DNA of 35,659 bases from Solibacillus sp. FSL W7-1436 (GTDB lineage: Bacteria > Bacillota > Bacilli > Bacillales_A > Planococcaceae): positions 1 to 35,659 of the forward strand of contig NZ_JBBOWV010000004.1 in the NCBI RefSeq assembly GCF_038007305.1. Direction: 5' to 3'. A program made the position numbers and the translations under genes. Below the pieces are notes generated by a model that was not told where the DNA came from, ran no database searches, and was given only the letters and a program-made list of their open reading frames with translations. Numbering within the stretch: the first letter of the stretch is position 1; the number at the start of each line of letters is the position of its first letter. Of this stretch, positions 24,068 to 31,339 are shown one piece after another.

Positions 24068-24481
24068 TTAATAGTATTTCGCTTTCATTTTTTTAGTCAA
24101 ACATCTAATTTCTGTGATATTCTCCTTTTTCCAAGCTTCAAAGCCGTACCTACTAACATTACGTTTTTCGTAAAATTCACCATCTGATATTTTCTCAAGC
24201 TTGGCCTTCACATAATCTTCAAGTTCGATTGATACGGAAAATTTATTGACGTATGTCCCAAACTGTTTTTCCAGTGGTGTAATTTTTCCGCTAGTCGTGA
24301 TAGCTTTCCGTGGTTTCGTTAGTTTAAGAAGCTGCTCACCTAATGGACGTAATTTAATACAATGCTCACATGTTTGTTTAAGATGCGTATTGTGGCAATG
24401 GCAATGTTTCAGAATGCGATCAACCTGTTTCAGAATAGCTAAACGTTTTTTCATTCGTTCGTTATCAGTCACGATGTCCAC
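24068..24481 (-). CDS. Zinc-finger protein (zf-C2HCIx2C-like)
   Basis: The 137-residue protein has an N-terminal Cys/His cluster, HCHCHNTHLKQTCEHC (about 26-41), followed by KLRPLGEQLLKL, matching the small zinc-finger family of Gram-positive phages and plasmids. The remainder is basic, with a FEAWKKENITEIRCLTKKMKAKYY end (shortened) that could bind nucleic acid. It is in the early transcript upstream of the late regulator and may be a regulatory factor. Function is unknown. Confidence 0.75.
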   Translation of the reverse strand: MDIVTDNERMKKRLAILKQVDRILKHCHCHNTHLKQTCEHCIKLRPLGEQLLKLTKPRKAITTSGKITPLEKQFGTYVNKFSVSIELEDYVKAKLEKISDGEFYEKRNVSRYGFEAWKKENITEIRCLTKKMKAKYY

Positions 24482-24484
24482 CCC

Positions 24485-24706
24485 TCACTTAATTTTCTTT
24501 TTGCCGTTATTTCGGAAACGTGGCTTTTTATGGTCCAGTAATGCTTTGTACTTTTTATTTAGCGATCCGTATGATTTCTTCAATGCACGGATCGTTTCGT
24601 TGCGGTTAATCAACTGACGTTTGAGCATATAGTTTTCAGCTTCGATTTTCTTGTAATGCTCCCAGGCTTCCTGTTCTTGCACGGTCTGTTCATCAAAGTC
24701 ACGCAT
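24485..24706 (-). CDS. Small coiled-coil protein, unknown function
   Basis: This 73-residue protein is mostly one charged helix (EQEAWEHYKKIEAENYMLKRQ) with a very basic C-terminus (RFRNNGKKKIK). There is no recognised family. It starts 18 bp after the dUTPase gene and ends 3 bp before the zinc-finger gene, so the three are surely co-transcribed. The acidic-to-basic design would suit a small nucleic-acid-binding accessory protein, but nothing more can be said. Confidence 0.65.
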   Translation of the reverse strand: MRDFDEQTVQEQEAWEHYKKIEAENYMLKRQLINRNETIRALKKSYGSLNKKYKALLDHKKPRFRNNGKKKIK

Positions 24707-24724
24707 GCAATCACTCCCATTAGT

Positions 24725-25237
24725 TTAATAATCACGATTCTGCCTAGCGTAATTCTCCGCATGTTTCTTGTCATACTCCGCTTCAATAAATCCTGTCCCG
24801 AACCCTAAGCGTTGATATAAGCCGATGAAAGTTGATATTGCGTATTTCCAGTTATGCAGCTTGTATTCGATGCGATCAAACAGTGCGATATTCGATACCA
24901 GGTTAAACAGCGTAATATATTGATAATCCACATCACCCATTTGAGCAGCTCGTTCAATATGAGCGTTTGTGCTGTCGTCCAGTTCAACGTTTAACAGGTT
25001 GCCGATGGATAGAAGGAAATGTAATACGTCTACAAGTTCTTCTGCTACTTTTGCACGTTCAACTTGTTTCGTGAATTTCCAATACTTGAATGATTGGTAT
25101 TCGTTCGCTTGTTCACCGATTTCGACCAGGCAAGCCAACACACGTTTATTGAGTAAGTCTTGATTTTCCAAGCCGTGTTTTTTAATGATGTAGCTGTCTA
25201 ACTCGTTTTGCTTGTTTAATAATGTTTGTAAGTTCAT
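24725..25237 (-). CDS. Dimeric dUTP diphosphatase (dUTPase_2)
   Basis: The 170-residue all-helical protein shows the metal-binding motifs of dimeric dUTPases in the MazG superfamily: EIGEQANE (about 40-47) and EELVDVLHF (about 67-75), with a later AEYDKKHAENYARQNRDY tail (described by its end). It converts dUTP to dUMP and pyrophosphate, keeping uracil out of phage DNA. The ATG at 25237 overlaps the stop of the upstream gene (ATGA); an earlier in-frame start would extend into that gene. It lies near the dATP/dGTP diphosphohydrolase, forming a nucleotide-pool group. Confidence 0.9.
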   Translation of the reverse strand: MNLQTLLNKQNELDSYIIKKHGLENQDLLNKRVLACLVEIGEQANEYQSFKYWKFTKQVERAKVAEELVDVLHFLLSIGNLLNVELDDSTNAHIERAAQMGDVDYQYITLFNLVSNIALFDRIEYKLHNWKYAISTFIGLYQRLGFGTGFIEAEYDKKHAENYARQNRDY

Positions 25238-25431
25238 ATAATTTCTTTCCACCCATCTTTAGTTAGTAGTTCCACGATAGGCGAGAAGTAAGGTACAACA
25301 ACCTCAACTTCTGCCACATCATCAATTAATGCGAATCGTCTCATTGGCAATCTATCCGTTAATGGCACTCGCTTCCGTTTCCGCTTCTTCTTAGGTGTGT
25401 AAAATGGTATGCCGTTTTTGTTTACTGACAT
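25234..25431 (-). CDS. Small basic protein, unknown function
   Basis: The 65-residue protein begins MSVNKNGIPFYTPKKKRKRK, with a highly basic N-terminal half followed by DDVAEVEVVVPYFSPIVELL, a likely beta region. It was not recognised. The ATG has GAGGTGAATAA upstream, and the stop overlaps the dUTPase start. The basic stretch may bind nucleic acid. Confidence 0.65.
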   Translation of the reverse strand: MSVNKNGIPFYTPKKKRKRKRVPLTDRLPMRRFALIDDVAEVEVVVPYFSPIVELLTKDGWKEII

Positions 25432-25448
25432 TTATTCACCTCGTTAGA

Positions 25449-25943
25449 TTATTTATCTTCCAACTCTACACCCAGCGCGAATATTGCCCGACACGCTGCA
25501 TGTGCTAAATGTTTGTCCGATTCATCACCGGCAAGATGTGCGTATACGTGAACAAGTAAGTGGTTTAAATGATCCTGTGTGCTAATCAGTTTCCAGTTAT
25601 CATCCCCGTACTTTTCCGCACCCTCTTTCAACACGCTCGCAATTTCCAAAATTGATTTCGGGTCAACTAAATCCATACGGTATGGTGATTTCGATTGACC
25701 GCCGCCTTTTTCGTTGTAGACGACTGGCTGGTCTGGGCTGACACCTGGTACTGTAGGTTTATTAACTTCCTCTAAAACTCTTGCAATCTTTTTGTGCACT
25801 AAAACAGGCTTATCTCTGTCTGAAACTTTAACACTGTATTCATAGTCGCCACTAAATTCAGCTTCGTATATTTCCCCCTGTCTTAATGTTGAATTTCCGC
25901 TAGGTATTGTATAGCTATAGTCGTGTACCATTAATATTTTCAT
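25449..25943 (-). CDS. dATP/dGTP diphosphohydrolase-like protein (MazG fold)
   Basis: The 164-residue protein carries from about residue 85 the pattern YRMDLVDPKSILEIASVL, then EKYGDDNW, HLNHLLVHVYAHLAGDESDKH and HAACRAIFALG. This is the phage dATP/dGTP diphosphohydrolase domain (DUF5664, all-alpha NTP pyrophosphohydrolase). It would turn dATP and dGTP into the monophosphates. The N-terminal 80 residues are a separate beta region of unknown role. Related enzymes support altered-base phages, but no PurZ-like or deoxyadenylate partner is visible here. Next to the dUTPase, control of the nucleotide pool is the safer reading. Confidence 0.8.
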   Translation of the reverse strand: MKILMVHDYSYTIPSGNSTLRQGEIYEAEFSGDYEYSVKVSDRDKPVLVHKKIARVLEEVNKPTVPGVSPDQPVVYNEKGGGQSKSPYRMDLVDPKSILEIASVLKEGAEKYGDDNWKLISTQDHLNHLLVHVYAHLAGDESDKHLAHAACRAIFALGVELEDK

Positions 25944-26483
25944 CTAAAACGCTCCCTGTTTGAGTAGATTTCTCGCTTCATAATAAAAGCGGTAGTATAT
26001 CCAGTTACCGGCTTCCTTCTTTTGCACCGGCACAATGTTAAAGTTATATTTCGCTTCGAATGATTTCAGCCGAGCGAGTAATGCTTTCGGGTCATACTGG
26101 CTCCGATAATCGCCATGTATGAGCTTTGTGTAAAAATCTAGCTGCTCGACCATTAATACGAAATTACCTTGCTGTGATCTGATTAACTCATTTTCGAAAG
26201 CTTGTTGAGTTGTTTTTTGCAAATTACCGCAAAGCTCGTCCACATTGGCTTTCCTCTCGACAACGCTGTTCAAATAAATGTTACGAGTAATGCCTAATTC
26301 GTCATTTCTTGGAATTAGAGCTGAATAGTCGCCGAAATCCAGTTTTTGCGAAACTACCGGCACATTCTTTTTCTTAAGGTAATCAAGGATATGCTCATTC
26401 TTCTGCTCCCTCGTATCTGCGACAATCACCATTGTTTTTAAGATTTCGTTAATTTCCTTGTCGGTATAGTGAAATCGGTACAA
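25944..26483 (-). CDS. ERCC4/XPF-type nuclease
   Basis: The 179-residue protein has the ERCC4 nuclease motifs: VIVADTREQKNE (D23), LDFGDYSA (D52) and VVERKANVDEL (ERK at 76-78). Such phage nucleases cut branched DNA such as flaps or junctions and are thought to serve replication and recombination. The TTG start is fixed by GAGGTG 6 bp upstream, at the end of the small gene before it. Neighbours are SSB, ERF and DnaB. Residues for metal binding seem complete. Confidence 0.88.
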   Translation of the reverse strand: MYRFHYTDKEINEILKTMVIVADTREQKNEHILDYLKKKNVPVVSQKLDFGDYSALIPRNDELGITRNIYLNSVVERKANVDELCGNLQKTTQQAFENELIRSQQGNFVLMVEQLDFYTKLIHGDYRSQYDPKALLARLKSFEAKYNFNIVPVQKKEAGNWIYYRFYYEARNLLKQGAF

Positions 26484-26642
26484 TTAATTCACCTCGCGTT
26501 CAATCATCTCGTTGTATAGTTGCAGCAATTTCTCCTGTGATTGGTTCTCGTAATATTCATCAGCATAGCGGCCATGAAATACTTGTAGGTAGGTGACCAA
26601 CTCGTCCTTAGACAAGTCAGCCCCTTCATTGTTAATGTGCAT
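26484..26642 (-). CDS. Small acidic protein between SSB and ERCC4 genes
   Basis: A 52-codon gene missed by length cut-offs. ATG 26642 has AGGAGG 8 bp upstream, and the TAA abuts the TTG of the ERCC4 gene. The product MHINNEGADLSKDELVTYLQ..., ending NEMIEREVN, is acidic and helical with no Cys and no membrane part. It was not recognised. Its last codons contain the ribosome site of the nuclease gene, so the pair is translated together. Confidence 0.7.
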   Translation of the reverse strand: MHINNEGADLSKDELVTYLQVFHGRYADEYYENQSQEKLLQLYNEMIEREVN

Positions 26643-26654
26643 AGCGTTCGCCTC

Positions 26655-27056
26655 CTAGAAAGGTAAATCCGATTCAGTAACTTCCATCGGTGCCGGTGCA
26701 TTATTGTTAGCATATTGATTGTTTGAAGCACCCTCTTTTTTCTTCTGCGGGAAGTCGAAGCTGTTCACTACAATTTCAGTGAAATATTGTTTCGTGCCAT
26801 CGTCTTTATTCCAGATGCGGATTTGTAAGCGGCCAGTGATTCCGAAGTGATCGCCTTTATTCACATATTGCGCCATGATTTCAGCCGTTTTCCCCAATGC
26901 TACGAAGTTAATAAAATCTGTTTCGTATTCGCCAGTTTGCTTGTTTTTAAAATCACGTCTTACTGCAATCGTGCCGTTTCCTACAAAACTACCACTCGGT
27001 GTAGCCTTTAACTCGATGTCCTTAACTGAATTGCCTGTTACTGTGATAATGTTCAT
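26655..27056 (-). CDS. ssb: Single-stranded DNA-binding protein
   Basis: The 133-residue protein has the OB-fold pattern NIITVTGNSVKDIELKATPSG, FINFVALGKTAEIMAQYV and GDHFGITGRLQIRIW (about 1-105), a Gln/Asn linker, and the acidic ESDLPF tip that docks partner proteins in bacterial SSBs. It coats single-stranded DNA during phage replication and would work with ERF and DnaB nearby. The ATG has TTGGAGG upstream. Confidence 0.96.
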   Translation of the reverse strand: MNIITVTGNSVKDIELKATPSGSFVGNGTIAVRRDFKNKQTGEYETDFINFVALGKTAEIMAQYVNKGDHFGITGRLQIRIWNKDDGTKQYFTEIVVNSFDFPQKKKEGASNNQYANNNAPAPMEVTESDLPF

Positions 27057-27082
27057 TTATATTTCCTCCAATTGGTTGTTTA

Positions 27083-27514
27083 TTATTTTTCATAAATCAT
27101 CGCAGTTGCCGGAAATACTATTGTTTCCTCCCTCAACTCACGCAATGACAAATACTGATTTCGTTCTGGAAACCAGAAGCTTTTATTGATTTTGTCCGTA
27201 ATGTCGATTACCTTTGGTGCAATCCTTTTCAATTCGTTCAGACAATGCCCCTTTGCATCCTGTTCGTTCTTAGCAAATACGAGGAAATGCTTTGTTTTGC
27301 TGATTGGTATGGTATAGAGCTTGATTGGTTGCAATCCTAATTCATTCTTTTCAATCAGTGCTGCTACTTCCTCATGATTTACTAAGTCCCAATTCACACC
27401 ACTTGCCGTATGGTTCCTTTGCACAATGCCGTTTTTAATCATCCAGTACACCGAATAGGCGAGTTTGATTTCGTCATATTTTATTGCATCCATCAGCAGC
27501 TCGTTATAAGTCAC
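27083..27514 (-). CDS. Protein after the helicase gene, unknown function
   Basis: The likely start is the GTG at 27514 with AGGT 8 bp upstream, overlapping the helicase stop by 11 bp; a longer in-frame version from 27568 would overlap by 65 bp. From the GTG the protein has 143 residues, mixed alpha/beta (LAYSVYWMIKNGIVQRNHTAS, split here by eye; YTIPISKTKHFLVFAKNEQDA). No family was recognised. Its place between DnaB and SSB suggests a replication accessory. Confidence 0.6.
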   Translation of the reverse strand: MTYNELLMDAIKYDEIKLAYSVYWMIKNGIVQRNHTASGVNWDLVNHEEVAALIEKNELGLQPIKLYTIPISKTKHFLVFAKNEQDAKGHCLNELKRIAPKVIDITDKINKSFWFPERNQYLSLRELREETIVFPATAMIYEK

Positions 27515-28739
27515 GTAATATACCTGTGAATTTGTTGTACTCGACTTTAATTGTGCCAACTCCACCATTTCGGTTTTTAGCGATAATCAACTCCATTTCG
27601 CGATTGTTATCATCTTTCGAGTAATAAGCATCACGATAGATAAACATGATAATGTCGGCATCTTGTTCGACTGATCCCGAATCCCGAATATCGGACATCA
27701 TTGGGCGTTTATCTTCTCGCCGTTCAACACCTCTGGATAGCTGCGACAAGGTAACGACTGGACAATTAAACTCTTTCGCTAATTCTTTCAAGCTTCTGGA
27801 AATATCCGAAACCGCTAGATTCATATTGCCGTTGTAATCGTTCACCGGCTTGATAAGTGTTAGGTAATCAATGAACACGACAATTTGCATATCTGGATTT
27901 TCGTTTTTAATCTTTCGTACTTTCATGCGGATTTCTGGAACCGTCTGACCGCTTTTATCGAAAATGTGCATGTTCGTTTTAGAAACTCGACCTAATGTGT
28001 CCATCCACGTTTTCTTTTGCTCGTCTGTAAGGTTGTTATACGGGTCTTTCATCTTCGAGCGGTTATATGGTCCGATGCTTGCTATTAATCTATCTCGTAG
28101 GCTTTGAGCGTTCATTTCCAACGAGAATATGATCGGTAGGCAATTATCCCACCCGGCACTTTTGGCGAGGTGTAGCATTACGTCCGTCTTACCCATACTC
28201 GGCCTAGCACCGATGATGATTAACTCGCCGTTAGGCAATCCGTTTAATGCTGCTTGTAAGTCCCGTAGCCCCGTATTCACTCCACGTGGTTTAACCTTCT
28301 CATTCCACGGATCTTCTGACACCTCGACAACCAAGTCTTTAATGCTGTTATGGTCATTTACTTTATTAGTCGCCAGGTTATTCAGTTCCATCGTGATTTT
28401 GTTCAAGTCCCAATCTTCACGAGCAGCGATTTCGAGAATGTTCATTTTCTCCCGTTGTCGCCATTTATCCACCAACATTTCTACATAGCTATCAAACTTG
28501 CTCTCATTCGCCATATTTTGCATCTGTGAGAGCTTATCTGCCCCTCCATAGCTCAAAGGTTCACCATGAGTTAAAAGCGTAATTAGGTCTATTCCAAGCC
28601 CTTTAGAAGCGAGGTCTTTCATAGCCATCAAAATGTTGCGGTTTTCTGCTGATTGGAAGTATTCAACTTTCAACTCCGAATCTGATAGCAAGTATGGGAA
28701 TTTCAATATCGTTCCTAACACTGCGTTTTCATTAAGCAC
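27504..28739 (-). CDS. dnaB: Replicative DNA helicase, DnaB family
   Basis: The 411-residue protein has a short N-terminal domain and a RecA-like helicase domain with Walker A GARPSMGKTD (177-186), Walker B VVFIDYLTLI (about 284-293), the QLSRGVERRED motif and a final NRNGGVGTIKVEYNKFTG. It unwinds the replication fork for phage DNA. Its start overlaps the initiator stop, and the gene has no primase part, so host DnaG is expected. Loading is presumably by the DnaD-like protein encoded just upstream. It is slightly shorter than chromosomal DnaB in the N-terminal region. Confidence 0.95.
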   Translation of the reverse strand: MLNENAVLGTILKFPYLLSDSELKVEYFQSAENRNILMAMKDLASKGLGIDLITLLTHGEPLSYGGADKLSQMQNMANESKFDSYVEMLVDKWRQREKMNILEIAAREDWDLNKITMELNNLATNKVNDHNSIKDLVVEVSEDPWNEKVKPRGVNTGLRDLQAALNGLPNGELIIIGARPSMGKTDVMLHLAKSAGWDNCLPIIFSLEMNAQSLRDRLIASIGPYNRSKMKDPYNNLTDEQKKTWMDTLGRVSKTNMHIFDKSGQTVPEIRMKVRKIKNENPDMQIVVFIDYLTLIKPVNDYNGNMNLAVSDISRSLKELAKEFNCPVVTLSQLSRGVERREDKRPMMSDIRDSGSVEQDADIIMFIYRDAYYSKDDNNREMELIIAKNRNGGVGTIKVEYNKFTGILRDL

Positions 28740-29500
28740 TAATCTTCACCTCGGTTTATATCAAACTCGAAACTTTTATACGTTCCGGTTATGCTTGTTG
28801 CTGCTACCTGTGAACCTGTTTCATATTCATCATTGAAATGTTCACCGTTTAAAAATGTGAGTGGATTCTTTTGATACTGTTTAGCAACATTGTTTCGTTG
28901 CATATATTGCAGATAGTTTTTCGTGCCTTTTTCGATTTGCTCATAACCGTACTTCTTAACCAGCTTTGCAAATTTCGTTTCACACTTTGCTTTGCCTGTT
29001 TTTTTGTCATACAGATTCCACCAAGAAAGAAACAAATCAGCGTGCTGATTGGACATATCTTTATTATTATCTTTATTAACATTCTTATTATTGTTCGATA
29101 GCTGTTCGATAGCTGTTCGATAGCTGTTCGACTTACCATTTTCGAAACGCTCAAAACCTTGATACAGCGCATAGTTGACGACTGTGAACAGTGTTCCGCT
29201 TTCTGTTGATTTAACTTTGATTTGACCATCATTTACCAATGATTTGATCTTGTTTTGGATAGTGGTTAATGGGTACGTTTTTACCGCATTTCCACGCCCT
29301 TCTTTGTAAGATAAATCGTCTTGCAAGTTACGCAGCGACCTTAAATACTGACCACGTTCTAACTTGATTCCGGCAATCGTCACACCTTCTTCTGCAAACA
29401 CCGCTTGTCCTACGATGTAGAAGAAAATCCGAAACTTAACCACATCTTCCCAGATCGCATGATTGAAAATTTCCCTGTCGATTTGAAATACACCACCCAT
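28739..29500 (-). CDS. DnaD-like replication initiator/helicase loader
   Basis: The 253-residue protein resembles the phage replisome organiser group. An N-terminal winged-helix region (IFNHAIWEDVVKFRIFFYIV to LTTIQNKIKSLVNDGQ, about 10-100) is followed by a low-complexity linker rich in Asn/Lys/Ser and a C-terminal DnaD-like domain (about 155-225: LFLSWWNLYDKKTGKAKCE, then KNPLTFLNGEHF). It binds the origin and brings DnaB. The linker coding sequence contains an 11-bp iteron array and an A+T-rich tract (29058-29131), as in lambda O, where the origin lies inside the initiator gene. Its stop overlaps the DnaB start. Confidence 0.85.
   Translation of the reverse strand: MGGVFQIDREIFNHAIWEDVVKFRIFFYIVGQAVFAEEGVTIAGIKLERGQYLRSLRNLQDDLSYKEGRGNAVKTYPLTTIQNKIKSLVNDGQIKVKSTESGTLFTVVNYALYQGFERFENGKSNSYRTAIEQLSNNNKNVNKDNNKDMSNQHADLFLSWWNLYDKKTGKAKCETKFAKLVKKYGYEQIEKGTKNYLQYMQRNNVAKQYQKNPLTFLNGEHFNDEYETGSQVAATSITGTYKSFEFDINRGED
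29058..29131. repeat. Iteron array and A+T-rich tract: probable phage replication origin
   Basis: The 11-base unit GTTCGATAGCT repeats perfectly at 29093-29103, 29104-29114 and 29115-29125, with a further GTTCGA at 29126-29131. Since 11 is not a multiple of 3, the repeat is read in three frames (SNSY, RTAI, EQLS), so it is conserved as DNA rather than as peptide. Directly beside it is an A+T tract (about 29058-29092, TTATTATTATC and similar), suited to strand opening. It lies in the initiator gene linker. Iterons plus an A+T-rich element inside the initiator gene are the standard design of lambda-like origins. Confidence 0.7.
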
Positions 29501-29505
29501 TTACC

Positions 29506-30189
29506 TCACTCCAGTGTTGCCAGATACTCGATGATTTTGCTTGCTTCTGGTTGTGTTAGTTCATTTGTCCGCTTATCAATTTTGAAATGAGCTGCAGCAC
29601 TCTTATAAACTTGTGCCTGGTCGATTCCTTGTGCTTTTGCAATGTTGCCTGTCTTAGTTAGGATTGATTGCTTTTGCGTCTCTGTAATGCTGTTAGAGAC
29701 CGTTTTAGGACCTTGTTGCGCCGCCGCTGGTTTCTGTTGCGACTGTTTCGCTCGTCCGCTTGTATCTTTTGCATCTGGATCGTCTGCATCTGTTGGCAGA
29801 TTGAAAAACTTTATAATGAAGTAACGTTCGCTATAGGTTAATCCCGAACCGAAAGCCTTCGAAATATCATCTTGCTGACCTGTGTAATAAAACGGCACTT
29901 TAATGAAGTCGTCCGGTTTTTCAGCATTAACCCACGTATAAGCCATGTGACCATGCACAATGAAATCGAGCTTATCCTTGTTGTATTTGTCCTTATATTC
30001 GTGTTCATGGAACGTTTGAGTATTAACTTCTGGTGTTAATAAAACGCCCAATTCGTTCATTTTCTCTTGAATCTTTGCTAAAACTTGCGTACCAGATACA
30101 TAACTGTAGTTGTAGCTTTTTTTGTCCTTAGTGAAGCCGCCAATGCTTTTGCGAATCTCGACTAATTTTTCGTGTAAGTTCACGCTCAC
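29506..30189 (-). CDS. ERF-family single-strand annealing protein
   Basis: The 227-residue protein matches the Erf recombinase family: KSYNYSYVSGTQVLAKIQE, then FGSGLTYSERYFIIKFFNLPTDADDPDA (shortened here by position, about 115-145), a Gln/Ala-rich linker and a small C-terminal domain (TETQKQSILTKTGNIAKAQG). It anneals complementary single strands for phage recombination and circularisation. The neighbours SSB, ERCC4 nuclease and initiator make a replication-recombination module. The start overlaps the next gene upstream by 4 bp. Confidence 0.92.
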   Translation of the reverse strand: MSVNLHEKLVEIRKSIGGFTKDKKSYNYSYVSGTQVLAKIQEKMNELGVLLTPEVNTQTFHEHEYKDKYNKDKLDFIVHGHMAYTWVNAEKPDDFIKVPFYYTGQQDDISKAFGSGLTYSERYFIIKFFNLPTDADDPDAKDTSGRAKQSQQKPAAAQQGPKTVSNSITETQKQSILTKTGNIAKAQGIDQAQVYKSAAAHFKIDKRTNELTQPEASKIIEYLATLE

Positions 30190-30575
30190 ACCCCCTCAAA
30201 ATATTCCGGGAAGTTCAGCTTACTCAAATCCCCTTCAACGCTGTATCTGTGCTTGTCGTAGGCTAATGCTGCAGCATGTTCAGTGTTATATGAAGCGCCA
30301 TAAAACGCCTTCTTACTTAATTGCTTATTCACAAATTTATACGTCCAGTAGTTGCCTTTTTTGTACACGCAATAATACTGGCTACTTGCATCCTTTTTGA
30401 ATTTCGATGGTTTGCTAATAACCTGCTTCGGTGAATCTACGATAATATCAAGCGTGCAATGTAACAGGGAATCGCTATAAAGAAATACTTTCTGACCGCC
30501 TAACGCTTCGTTAATTCTGCGAACTGTTTCTTCTGTGATATAACGGCCGATGCTTATTGAAACTACATTTGTCAT
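30186..30575 (-). CDS. AP2/ERF-like DNA-binding protein
   Basis: The 129-residue protein contains from about residue 65 the pattern YYCVYKKGNYWTYKFVN..., then ASYNTEHAAALAYDKHRYS and LNFPEYF. This matches the AP2 DNA-binding fold seen in phage HNH proteins and in plants, here without an HNH domain. The first 60 residues are separate (SIGRYITEETVRRINEALGG). Its end overlaps the ERF gene start by 4 bp. A role in regulating or marking replication DNA is inferred; the fold is fairly clear by eye. Confidence 0.65.
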   Translation of the reverse strand: MTNVVSISIGRYITEETVRRINEALGGQKVFLYSDSLLHCTLDIIVDSPKQVISKPSKFKKDASSQYYCVYKKGNYWTYKFVNKQLSKKAFYGASYNTEHAAALAYDKHRYSVEGDLSKLNFPEYFEGV

Positions 30576-30586
30576 TGTTTTTCCTC

Positions 30587-31075
30587 CTATCGAATCCGAA
30601 TCGATTCACCTTGTTGGATTTCTACACCGTTTATTTCAGCACCATTCTTTAACTCTGCTAAAATGGCTTTTTTATCTATCGTTTTGACTTCCTCCACTTT
30701 GATATAATCCTGTGGAATTAATGTGTCGTCATGGACCAATAAAGACGGTGGATTTTTCTGTACGTTGAAACTGAATTTTTCGCTCTTCACTTTCGTTTGT
30801 CCTGTTTCGATCATCGCCGTTTGCATATTCTCTTTCATGCGCTTTACAGACGATTCCATAGCCTTTTTACGCTCGTTCAATCGGTCAACCTCGGCTTTGA
30901 TTCCGTTAATATCCGATTCGATATTCTTAATGACTGCTGCATAGTTTTCTAGTTTTTCAGCAAGCTCACCATCGATTGCATTTAATGCTTCAATGAATGC
31001 TTCTTCTGGTGTCCCATCCTCGATTAGCTGCTGGATGAATTTATATTTATCTAAAATTTCATAGATGTTTGCCAT
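30587..31075 (-). CDS. Siphovirus Gp157-family protein
   Basis: The 162-residue protein is a long coiled coil (about 15-95) followed by VKSEKFSFNVQKNPPSLLVHD and IPQDYIKVEEVKTIDKKAIL, typical of the Gp157 family found in early regions of Gram-positive siphophages. Members have been linked to resistance or early replication functions, but the mechanism is unclear. The second of two adjacent ATGs (31075) has GGGAGG 7 bp upstream and is preferred over 31078. Confidence 0.9.
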   Translation of the reverse strand: MANIYEILDKYKFIQQLIEDGTPEEAFIEALNAIDGELAEKLENYAAVIKNIESDINGIKAEVDRLNERKKAMESSVKRMKENMQTAMIETGQTKVKSEKFSFNVQKNPPSLLVHDDTLIPQDYIKVEEVKTIDKKAILAELKNGAEINGVEIQQGESIRIR

Positions 31076-31129
31076 CATAAAACCTCCCGAATTGTGATAT
31101 ACTGTTACAGAAAATTGTTTTTCTATACG

Positions 31130-31158
31130 CTCGTTTAGAAGTTGCAGCTTCTAGCGAG
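31130..31158. other. Strong hairpin across a gene end
   Basis: CTCG-tt-TAGAAG pairs with CTTCTA-g-CGAG (31130-31158), with a 6-base loop. The minus-strand stop of the gene at 31151-31339 lies inside the stem. On the plus strand TTTTT follows, so it would also work as a plus-strand terminator, but no plus-strand gene precedes it. On the minus strand there is no U-run. A second short stem-loop, AGAAAA with TTTTCT, lies at about 31106-31122, also in this 75-bp gap. Confidence 0.5.
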
Positions 31159-31339
31159 TTTTTAATTGATGCGTACCATCTTCAATCAGATAACGAATGA
31201 CATTATCCTTGTGGATGGCTTCATCAAAGTTATTGAGGATGTATTCCTCACCTGGTACGATTTCGGTACCGTAAATGTCCAGTGTTAATACTTCGCAATC
31301 ACATTCAAAACGGCTGCATTCGTTGCACGCTTGCATCAT
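31151..31339 (-). CDS. Small Cys-rich protein
   Basis: From the ATG at 31339 (GGTGGTGAAG just upstream) the product has 62 residues with CNECSRFECDC near the N-terminus, four cysteines in a CxxCxxxxCxC arrangement that could hold zinc, then VPGEEYILNNFDEAIH and a short C-terminus. It overlaps the preceding gene by 35 bp. No family was recognised. A longer in-frame version from 31399 would overlap by 95 bp and has no ribosome site. Confidence 0.6.
   Translation of the reverse strand: MMQACNECSRFECDCEVLTLDIYGTEIVPGEEYILNNFDEAIHKDNVIRYLIEDGTHQLKTR

Noticed and set aside
25449-25943. Evidence for a base-modified (Z-DNA type) phage.
   Set aside because: Only the dATP/dGTP hydrolase-like gene is present; no PurZ-like synthetase or dedicated DNA polymerase is encoded.
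26504-26731. A 75-codon minus-strand frame overlapping the SSB end.
   Set aside because: The 52-codon gene in another frame (26484-26642) has a clear AGGAGG site and fits between its neighbours; the longer frame has none.
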